From assembly GCA_040756415.1 (NCBI GenBank), contig JBFLYZ010000113.1, positions 1 to 5,527 on the forward strand: DNA of 5,527 nucleotides, read 5' to 3'. Positions 1 through 4,889 of this stretch are shown here, piece after piece. A program made the translations under genes and the position numbers. Every line of letters begins with the position of its first letter. Position 1 is the first letter of the stretch. Under the pieces are notes generated by a model. It made no database searches. It was given only the letters and a program-made list of their open reading frames with translations, and was not told where the DNA came from. This stretch comes from JBFLYZ01 sp040756415 (GTDB lineage Bacteria > Bacteroidota > Bacteroidia > JADZBD01).

Positions 1-2
1 TG

Positions 3-242
3 CATTCCCACGGCAGGAATAGACATAAGGAGAAGTGGGATAGCTTTGTAATTTTCAGAATAAAAAGAGTCAACTATTTAAAAGATATCGAAACCTTAGT
101 AATGAGCATAGTCGACTTGCCAGGCAATAGAGTAAAAGGAAAAGTGCCAAAGGATGCGGACATTAATAGATTGCTTAAGGAAATTATTAATATAGAAGCA
201 AAAAAAGTTCAGAAGCTTAGAAAAACACTAAGGAACCAGTAG
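3..242 (+). CDS. GIY-YIG nuclease family protein, C-terminal fragment (5' end outside window)
   Basis: The frame is open from base 3 to a TAG at 240-242 and gives 79 residues with no upstream start, so the gene begins outside the window. The visible part has KWDSFVIF (residues 11-18), then YLKDIETLV (25-33), then LPGNRVKGK (39-47), and ends in a Lys/Arg-rich helix. From memory this arrangement (a hydrophobic strand, a helix with a conserved Glu, then a P-x-GN-x-x-x-GK loop) resembles the C-terminal half of GIY-YIG family proteins, where the helix Glu helps bind the metal ion; E30 would be that residue. The GIY and YIG motifs themselves would lie upstream and cannot be checked. The G+C content is about 35%, with many AGA, ATA and AAA codons, unlike the roughly half-G+C genes that follow. 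The reading frame is secure; the family assignment is moderate. Confidence 0.55.
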   Translation, partial: HSHGRNRHKEKWDSFVIFRIKRVNYLKDIETLVMSIVDLPGNRVKGKVPKDADINRLLKEIINIEAKKVQKLRKTLRNQ

Positions 243-272
243 CAATCTCTCTATTCCAATTATTCTGGCATT

Positions 273-298
273 GGCTTTTGAAAGTGACTTTAAAAGCT
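273..298. terminator. Hairpin between convergent genes, possible bidirectional terminator
   Basis: GCTTTTGAA at 274-282 pairs with TTTAAAAGC at 289-297 (one G-U pair), closing a 6-base loop; a further G-U pair extends it by one. It lies in the 152-base gap between the convergent GIY-YIG-like fragment and the FISUMP gene, where a shared terminator would be expected. No clear T-run follows on either strand, so termination is an inference from position and fold. The rest of the gap holds only short open frames with no recognisable protein character. Confidence 0.35.
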
Positions 299-394
299 CC
301 AACTTGCCCCTTTTGATGCCGCACGTCTCAAAGATTATTCTTAGGGAATTCAATTGCCTATCGCACCTGAAGGTTGTTTCACGGCAAAAGTCAT

Positions 395-1051
395 TTATTT
401 TGCGTCCTTTACACACCTCACTGAATAGGCGCAGAATTTACCGCTGCACTCATAGATGATGTTCCCGTTACGGTTCAATAAGCCAAGGTTATAGGCCGAT
501 TCCGGGTTTTCCGTACTTACCGTACTGCTCCACCAGAATCCGAACTCTCCCAGATCAGCGAACCATCCATAGGGCGTGCGTTGCCCGGCAGGGAGACCCG
601 TGAAACCGGTTATATCCGTTCCGCTACCTGTACCATGTCCTTCCTCTTTCCATCCCCATGTACTCTTCAGCTTGATTCCGTTATCCTTTGTGCCGCCAAC
701 AAACCCGATCAATTCCTGATATTCAGCATCCGAAGGCACATGCCAGCCTTTAGGGGCGAGGCCCCGGGGATCATTCACTGCATACCAGTTGTACAACTTG
801 CCGTATATTTTTCCCAATGAATCCGAATTCCCATAATAACACCAAGCGGGCTTCCCCTCATCGCTGGCCTTTTGCCAGGCGCTATCGTTAGTAATATGGG
901 GGATCGGGTCTCCGTTCCTGAAATGTGTTACATCCAGGTTATTAGACATCCACTCCTGCTTCCCGATCTTTACTGTGCCGGGTGCATTACCAGGTATAAG
1001 AAAAGCAAATCCGCTTGCGACAAAAATAAAAAAGAAAAGATATGTTCTCAT
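395..1051 (-). CDS. Exported FISUMP-domain protein
   Basis: A 218-residue protein with an N-terminal hydrophobic segment (residues 3-20, MRTYLFFFIFVASGFAF) that looks like a signal peptide, followed directly by one FISUMP domain (Fibrobacter succinogenes major paralogous domain) filling about residues 25-214. Family hallmarks seen in order: VKIGKQEWMSNNLD (27-40), CYYGN (71-75), YGKLYNWYAV (83-92), GWHVPSDAEYQEL (102-114), ITGFTGLPAGQR (147-158), WWSST (173-177) and SVRCVKD (210-216). The domain is common, often in many paralogs, in exported proteins of Bacteroidota and Fibrobacter; its molecular role is not established, though surface or binding roles are usually assumed. There is no lipobox and no recognisable C-terminal sorting domain. 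The ATG at 1051 is chosen because the signal peptide begins there. It is transcribed away from the lipoprotein gene at 1166 and appears monocistronic in this window. Confidence 0.9.
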   Translation of the reverse strand: MRTYLFFFIFVASGFAFLIPGNAPGTVKIGKQEWMSNNLDVTHFRNGDPIPHITNDSAWQKASDEGKPAWCYYGNSDSLGKIYGKLYNWYAVNDPRGLAPKGWHVPSDAEYQELIGFVGGTKDNGIKLKSTWGWKEEGHGTGSGTDITGFTGLPAGQRTPYGWFADLGEFGFWWSSTVSTENPESAYNLGLLNRNGNIIYECSGKFCAYSVRCVKDAK

Positions 1052-1057
1052 ATACCG

Positions 1058-1065
1058 CTAAAATA
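1058..1065 (-). promoter_or_regulatory. Possible -7 box for the FISUMP gene
   Basis: On the minus strand the sequence reads TATTTTAG, a loose match to the Bacteroidota -7 consensus TAnnTTTG, ending six bases before the FISUMP start codon. I see no TTG at the expected distance upstream, so this is weak. If real, the transcript would begin at or just before the ATG. Confidence 0.25.
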
Positions 1066-1123
1066 AGCTTTTCCGGGAACTGAAATAAGATCAATATATG
1101 TAACGAAGCTTGCGGCCACATCC

Positions 1124-1157
1124 TTTTTGTTAAAGCAAGAAAAGTAGTTTATCTTTG
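1124..1157 (+). promoter_or_regulatory. Bacteroidota-type promoter (TTG / TAnnTTTG)
   Basis: TATCTTTG at 1150-1157 is an exact match to the Bacteroidota primary sigma factor -7 consensus TAnnTTTG, and TTTTTG at 1124-1129 supplies the TTG -33 element with a 20-base spacer, within the usual range. The start codon of the lipoprotein gene is at 1166, only eight bases past the -7 box, so transcription should start within a few bases of the ATG. It would drive the lipoprotein gene and probably the overlapping YD-repeat gene. The match is read directly from sequence; activity is inferred. Confidence 0.6.
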
Positions 1158-1165
1158 GTATACGC

Positions 1166-1531
1166 ATGAACAGGTACCTGATTTTGCTCTTTCTTCTCTC
1201 TCTTTTCCTTGCCTGCACCGAAGAAGACCTTCCCTATTATGAGCCCACAGACGGCAAGGTGCATATCAATTCGGTGAATATTGGGCAGAACGGCAGCGTT
1301 AGTATTATGAACTCCACGGGAGCCACCAGGGTCCTTACCGGATGGTATATTGATTACGAAGGCCCATACTGCCTGTGGGGATGCATTAATCCCATACCCG
1401 ACAGCACGGCATTGCAGAACGGCCAGAACCGCTGGATAAGCACTAACCTGCTCATTCCCGATACGGAAGCCTATAACCTCTACCTCTATGATGAGAACGG
1501 CAAACGGGTCTTTACCTGGTACTCTTATTAA
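1166..1531 (+). CDS. Small lipoprotein with lamin-tail-like domain
   Basis: A 121-residue protein. MNRYLILLFLLSLFLAC is a lipoprotein signal peptide: one Arg, a long hydrophobic core and the lipobox FLAC with Cys17 as the lipidated residue, so the mature protein is expected to be membrane-anchored. The mature part (about 104 residues) has VHINSVNI (32-39), VSIMNSTGA (44-52), LTGWYID (57-63) and near the end LYLYDENGKRVFTW (105-118). That order, a strand followed by an Asn-containing turn, then L-x-GW, then a terminal L-x-LYD-x-xG strand, is how lamin-tail (LTD) Ig-like domains look in bacterial exported proteins, but it is shorter than most and lacks the usual companion domains. No enzymatic residues are recognisable. 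The gene starts eight bases after a good promoter box and has no Shine-Dalgarno sequence. Its last 44 bases overlap the next gene in another frame. Lipoprotein status is strong; the domain call is moderate. Confidence 0.82.
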   Translation: MNRYLILLFLLSLFLACTEEDLPYYEPTDGKVHINSVNIGQNGSVSIMNSTGATRVLTGWYIDYEGPYCLWGCINPIPDSTALQNGQNRWISTNLLIPDTEAYNLYLYDENGKRVFTWYSY

Positions 1532-2498
1532 AACAGGATGGCGGGAGTTCGGCCTTCTTCTCCCTCTCTGGGCCTTGCTCTCTGTTTCAGCTCTGGCACA
1601 GGAGCCCCTGAAGCCAGGCATTATTACCGACAAGGCCCTGGTGAAGAGCAATACTATCTCCTTTATTAATAAGTATGAAGTGCTTGACACCGGCAAGGTA
1701 TTGAAGCAGAAAATAGCATACGATGCCGATGGAAATTTAAAGGAGATCATTACCTACGGACCTGAGGGGCATAACAGCATACTGAGTTACGAATACGATG
1801 AGCAGGGACGATTGTCAGCGCTTAAGGCCTTTGAGCAGGCGAAGGGAGAAAAGCCGAAGTTCAAAAGAAAAGAAGTTTACCGGTACGATGCCAAAGGCAA
1901 TAAAAGCGAAACCATGCTTTCCCTTACGGAGACCGGTGACAGCGGCATCAAGACCAGCTATACCTACGACAGCAAGAACCGGCTGGCAGAGGAATACACT
2001 GAAGTGTTAGGTACCCGTACCAGGGAAGTACACCTGTACGAGGAAGATAAAGAAGGCAGGCTGATCACATACAGCAAGACGCGTATTTTCTATCAGCCCG
2101 CCAGCGATTACAGCCCCATGAAGGCCGACACTACCCTGGAACTCGAAGAAAGCTATGTATACGCCAATGGCAAGCTTAAGATAATGACCCGAAAAGAATA
2201 CCTGGAAGGCTACGCCCCCGGCAGCGGGGAAATCATTACGGTTTATGAATATAATGCCAGCGGACAGCTTATCAAACAAAGCGGGCAGGAAGCAATGTGC
2301 CCCGACACTTTTTACGAGTATGATATGAAGGGCCGGCTGGTGAAAACCTACAGGAGCTGCGAAAAGACCGCCCGGGTGCTGAAATACGATGTTTCAGGCA
2401 TTATTGCCGGGGAAGGATGGGAGCCGATCAAAGGAACAAAACCGGAGGGATCCGTGAAGTACGTGGCGGTTTATATCTTCGAGGTAGTGAAACACTGA
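1488..2498 (+). CDS. Exported YD-repeat (RHS-like) protein
   Basis: A 336-residue protein with a hydrophobic segment at residues 21-37 ending in SALA before QEP, a good signal peptidase I site, so it is predicted to be exported. The rest is mostly repeats of the type aromatic-x-YD-x-x-G-x-L: IAYDADGNL (76-84), YEYDEQGRL (101-109), YRYDAKGNK (131-139), YTYDSKNRL (158-166), YEEDKEGRL (184-192, degenerate), YEYNASGQL (253-261), YEYDMKGRL (276-284) and LKYDVSGII (298-306). These match the YD/RHS repeat pattern, a beta-hairpin unit that in large RHS proteins wraps into a shell. This protein is far smaller than RHS toxins, has no RHS core signature and no toxin tip, so it is better seen as a stand-alone repeat protein of unknown function. 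The start is uncertain: ATG ATG at 1488/1491 overlaps the lipoprotein gene by 44 bases and gives a long 20-residue lead before the signal core. It is probably co-transcribed with that gene. Confidence 0.82.
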   Translation: MMRTANGSLPGTLIKTGWREFGLLLPLWALLSVSALAQEPLKPGIITDKALVKSNTISFINKYEVLDTGKVLKQKIAYDADGNLKEIITYGPEGHNSILSYEYDEQGRLSALKAFEQAKGEKPKFKRKEVYRYDAKGNKSETMLSLTETGDSGIKTSYTYDSKNRLAEEYTEVLGTRTREVHLYEEDKEGRLITYSKTRIFYQPASDYSPMKADTTLELEESYVYANGKLKIMTRKEYLEGYAPGSGEIITVYEYNASGQLIKQSGQEAMCPDTFYEYDMKGRLVKTYRSCEKTARVLKYDVSGIIAGEGWEPIKGTKPEGSVKYVAVYIFEVVKH

Positions 2499-2546
2499 AC
2501 GGCTTTAGCCCGCGATCTTCATTCTGGCGCTAAAAGTCAATGGAGC

Positions 2547-2571
2547 GGCTTACCCAGCGTTTGCCTAAGCC
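2547..2571. terminator. Weak hairpin in convergent gap
   Basis: GGCTTA at 2547-2552 and TAAGCC at 2566-2571 form a perfect 6-base stem with a 13-base loop, between the ends of the convergent YD-repeat and MORN-variant genes. No T-run follows on the plus strand, so a terminator role is only suggested by position. Confidence 0.25.
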
Positions 2572-2585
2572 TAATAAACCAATAT

Positions 2586-2618
2586 GTTTGCTCAGGCTGC
2601 GATTAAAAAGTAGCAAAC
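2586..2618. terminator. Second inverted repeat in convergent gap
   Basis: GTTTGCT at 2586-2592 and AGCAAAC at 2612-2618 are a perfect 7-base inverted repeat with a 19-base loop. It lies 32 bases before the stop of the minus-strand MORN-variant gene and could fold in transcripts from either direction. There is no adjacent T-run. The 154-base gap (2499-2652) holds no plausible gene. Confidence 0.25.
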
Positions 2619-2652
2619 CGGTAAAGCGGGAAGTCCGGAGAAATGAATCGTT

Positions 2653-3798
2653 TCAGAACTTAGGCCCCGGCCCGTATTTTTTTATCCTGCGTATAACCGT
2701 CTTCTTGCCGTTCTCATCCCAGATCCTGGTCACGATAATGGTCTTGCCCCAGCGCTGCTTATAGATTGTTACTTCCTTTCTCTTGCCATTTTTGTACCAT
2801 TCTTTCTCTTTATCCGGCCGTAACAGCATGCCGTAGCGCTCCTTTTTTCTTTTTTTACCGTTATTCCAGTAGGCTATATATACCTCGGCATATCCCTTCC
2901 GCTTAACAAAGCGGGTGCGCCTGCCTGACTCATCATAGGTTATTTCCCTTTTCACCTGATCAGCGCTCTGCTTCACCTTCCTCGCCATGCGGCCATTGCC
3001 GTGCCATTCTTTAACGGTTGTTTCTGTGCCGTACTTATCGTACCAGGCGAACTTCTTCTTCCCTCCGCCCTCATAATATTCCTTTTTTTTCACATCATCT
3101 CCCCTCCGGCAGCGCAGGTCGCTTTTTAACCGGCCGTTGTCGTACCATTGCTTCTCCATGGTTTTAAACCCGCAGAAATAGCGGATCTTTTTGGTCTTTT
3201 GCCCGGCCCGGTTGTAATGGACCTCTTTTATCTTTTCCCTGCCCGATCTTTTGTTCCCCCACCACGGAGGGGCAATGAGATCGCTGGCAAAGGCCATTCC
3301 TTTTCTCAGGTAAGAAGGCCGGTAGATCATTTTTCTTTTTGTATACCCGCTGGAATCACGAACTACGATCTTGCGCAGGTGATAATCCCATTTGTTCTTC
3401 CTGATCCTCCTGTACCATTTGACGCTGCTCTCATTATTATAGAAAATATTGGTTTTGCGGAGCTTTCCCTTTGAATAGAATTTCTCCTCGTAAAGCTCTC
3501 CGTTTTCGCGGTAAGTGCACCATTTACCCGACTTGACGAAAGGGTGGCTTTTTTTAAAGCGCACCTGCCAGCCGCAGGAGGCCAGCCCACCGCTCTTGTG
3601 ATAGAATCGCTCAAAAGCAGAATCCTTTCCCGCCAAAGTCACGACATGATGCGGGATCCCCGAATCCCAGCGCTTGACGATGACCGAATCGCCATGCCGT
3701 TCAAATTCCTGTGGAGGCGTTGAGGTAAAAATGACCTGGGAAAAACCTGCATGCGCCATGATGAAGGCGGCAAAGAACAGCAGTTTTGGAGCGGGCAT
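2653..3798 (-). CDS. Exported, very basic MORN-variant repeat protein (YwqK-like)
   Basis: I choose the ATG at 3798 (381 residues) because MPAPKLLFFAAFIMAHAGFS before QV is then a normal signal peptide; an in-frame ATG at 3849 would add 17 residues (398 in all). Positions below count from the longer start. The C-terminal two-thirds is built of MORN-variant (MORN_2) units with an aromatic pair and a D/N-G or N-G turn: YRENGELYEEKFY (113-125), WYDNGRLKS (235-243), YYEGGGKKKFAWY (258-270), WHGNGRMARK (282-291), YDESGRRTRF (305-314), YWNNGKKRKKERY (327-339), WYKNGKRKEV (351-360) and WDENGKKTV (377-385). Such proteins are often auto-named YwqK-family antitoxin, but nothing here shows a toxin partner. 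By hand count the mature protein has about 93 Lys/Arg against 38 Asp/Glu, which is unusual for the family. No catalytic residues are recognisable. It is convergent with the YD-repeat gene and divergent from the SUMF1-like gene. Confidence 0.85.
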   Translation of the reverse strand: MPAPKLLFFAAFIMAHAGFSQVIFTSTPPQEFERHGDSVIVKRWDSGIPHHVVTLAGKDSAFERFYHKSGGLASCGWQVRFKKSHPFVKSGKWCTYRENGELYEEKFYSKGKLRKTNIFYNNESSVKWYRRIRKNKWDYHLRKIVVRDSSGYTKRKMIYRPSYLRKGMAFASDLIAPPWWGNKRSGREKIKEVHYNRAGQKTKKIRYFCGFKTMEKQWYDNGRLKSDLRCRRGDDVKKKEYYEGGGKKKFAWYDKYGTETTVKEWHGNGRMARKVKQSADQVKREITYDESGRRTRFVKRKGYAEVYIAYWNNGKKRKKERYGMLLRPDKEKEWYKNGKRKEVTIYKQRWGKTIIVTRIWDENGKKTVIRRIKKYGPGPKF

Positions 3799-3910
3799 GG
3801 GCAGGCTTTTGCAGCAAAGACGGGCCGGCAAATGATTGGTTGCCGCCATCAGCAGGAAAGCGGTCTTAGCGCAGGAACAGGCCCCTTCCCTGCCATTAAT
3901 GTAAAATTCA

Positions 3911-3918
3911 TATTTTTA
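3911..3918 (+). promoter_or_regulatory. Possible -7 box for the SUMF1-like gene
   Basis: TATTTTTA matches TAnnTTTG except for the last base and lies 14 bases before the ATG at 3933. No TTG is present at the usual -33 spacing, so support is limited to the box and its position in the divergent intergenic region. I could not identify a convincing promoter for the opposite MORN-variant gene. Confidence 0.3.
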
Positions 3919-3932
3919 GCAAAAATCGGCTT

Positions 3933-4865
3933 ATGAAAAAAACCTTGCTTCTCCTGGCCCTTGTCCCTTTTTTTGCTTCCGCCCAGCAATTTAAATTCCC
4001 GAAAAAGACCGGCACCGCCACGGTGGGCATTACCGGCACGCAGATCATGATCGACCAGGGCGAGGTGGCCATCAGCGATTGGTTCGCTTTTATCTATGCC
4101 ACCTCCTGTCAGGACGACAGGCTGGAGGACTTCAGCCTTCTGCCCGATACCAATAAAATGCCCGAGAAATGCCGTTATGCCGTTCGGCTCTTTCTGCGCC
4201 TTTTCGATTACACCGAGTCCACCCTGCCCTACAGCCTGTACCCCTTCTGGGGCAAGAACTCTTACCAGAAATTCTATATTCCCATGACCAAGGAGCAGGC
4301 CAAGGGCCCTGATCACAATAAGGCGATCAACGAGCTGACCGGGCAGGCCCTGCTGGAACGGATCCTGGATATGCCGGTTACAGGCATTACCTACGAGCAG
4401 GCCCAGCAGTACCTGGAATGGCGCACAGGCCTGGCCCAGGAGTCGAAGGATATACAAAAGACCGGTTACAAAGTGAAAGCCCGTATGATGACCAAAGAAG
4501 AATGGACCAAGCTGGCTAACGATGCCGGGCCGCACCAGCCGGAGAACAAGACCGCTAAAATAGACTCGGCCAACGCAGAGGGTTGTTATATGCTTAAAGT
4601 AAAGGAAGACAAGCCCTGCAAGAGCTCGGCAGAAGGCATCAGGCTTTACGGTGAAGGCATCGTTACCATTTACTCCTATTTTCCCGACAGGCTGGGACTG
4701 TATAATATGTTCGGCAACGTGGCGGAGATGACACAGGAGAAAGGCGTGGCCATGGGCGGCAGCTACCAGGATTACGCCTCGGCCTGCGATGCCTCCAAAA
4801 GCGTTTCCTTCACTGGGGCGCAGCCCTGGCTGGGATTCCGCTGCGTGCTGGAATTTTATAAGTAG
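3933..4865 (+). CDS. Exported SUMF1/FGE-fold protein, probably not a formylglycine-generating enzyme
   Basis: A 310-residue protein with a clear signal peptide (MKKTLLLLALVPFFASA, cleavage before QQ). Landmarks of the formylglycine-generating-enzyme (SUMF1) fold follow in family order: MPVTGITYEQAQQYLEWR (147-164), RMMTKEEW (184-191, equivalent to the R-LPTEAEW motif), LGLYNMFGNVAEMT (254-267), AMGGSY (273-278) and WLGFRCV (299-305). The N-terminal part (40-60) has ISDWFAFI, equivalent to the E-VTNAQY-x-x-F segment. In true FGE two cysteines, five residues apart, follow GGSY; here the first position is D280 and only the second (C285) is cysteine, so canonical FGE chemistry is unlikely. Exported SUMF1-like proteins, including the gliding/T9SS lipoprotein GldK, are common in Bacteroidota, but this one lacks a lipobox and GldK neighbours. 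No sulfatase gene is nearby. It is followed after 24 bases by a same-strand TPR gene and is likely co-transcribed with it. Confidence 0.85.
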   Translation: MKKTLLLLALVPFFASAQQFKFPKKTGTATVGITGTQIMIDQGEVAISDWFAFIYATSCQDDRLEDFSLLPDTNKMPEKCRYAVRLFLRLFDYTESTLPYSLYPFWGKNSYQKFYIPMTKEQAKGPDHNKAINELTGQALLERILDMPVTGITYEQAQQYLEWRTGLAQESKDIQKTGYKVKARMMTKEEWTKLANDAGPHQPENKTAKIDSANAEGCYMLKVKEDKPCKSSAEGIRLYGEGIVTIYSYFPDRLGLYNMFGNVAEMTQEKGVAMGGSYQDYASACDASKSVSFTGAQPWLGFRCVLEFYK

Positions 4866-4889
4866 GCTGTCGAACGTTTTCACACACTT

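Noticed and set aside
228..459. Two short open frames, one on each strand, in and around the 243-394 gap
   Set aside because: Each is 62 codons, they overlap each other and the 3' ends of supported genes, and neither resembles a known protein. A decayed gene cannot be excluded but is not supported.
1130..1750. Minus-strand open frame of 206 codons
   Set aside because: It covers the promoter, the whole lipoprotein gene and the start of the YD-repeat gene on the opposite strand, and its product shows no recognisable family or signal.
1488..2498. RHS polymorphic toxin or contact-dependent system
   Set aside because: The protein is too short, lacks the RHS core motif and a C-terminal toxin domain, and is followed by a convergent gene rather than an immunity gene.
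2540..2764. Plus-strand open frame of 74 codons
   Set aside because: It spans the convergent gap and the 3' end of the MORN-variant gene antisense, with no promoter, signal or family resemblance.
2653..3849. Toxin-antitoxin role for the MORN-variant protein, as suggested by the usual YwqK-family antitoxin label
   Set aside because: The protein has a signal peptide, no toxin gene is adjacent, and the antitoxin label on this family is mostly inherited by automatic naming.
3933..4865. GldK/PorK gliding or type IX secretion component
   Set aside because: GldK is a lipoprotein encoded with GldL, GldM and GldN; here there is no lipobox and no such neighbours, and the SUMF1-like fold alone is not enough.
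3849..4883. Long minus-strand open frame (344 codons) opposite the SUMF1-like gene
   Set aside because: It lies antisense to a gene with a signal peptide and five family motifs in order. Its translation is a Gly/Leu/His-rich sequence with no domain character, as expected from the antisense of a G+C-rich coding frame.
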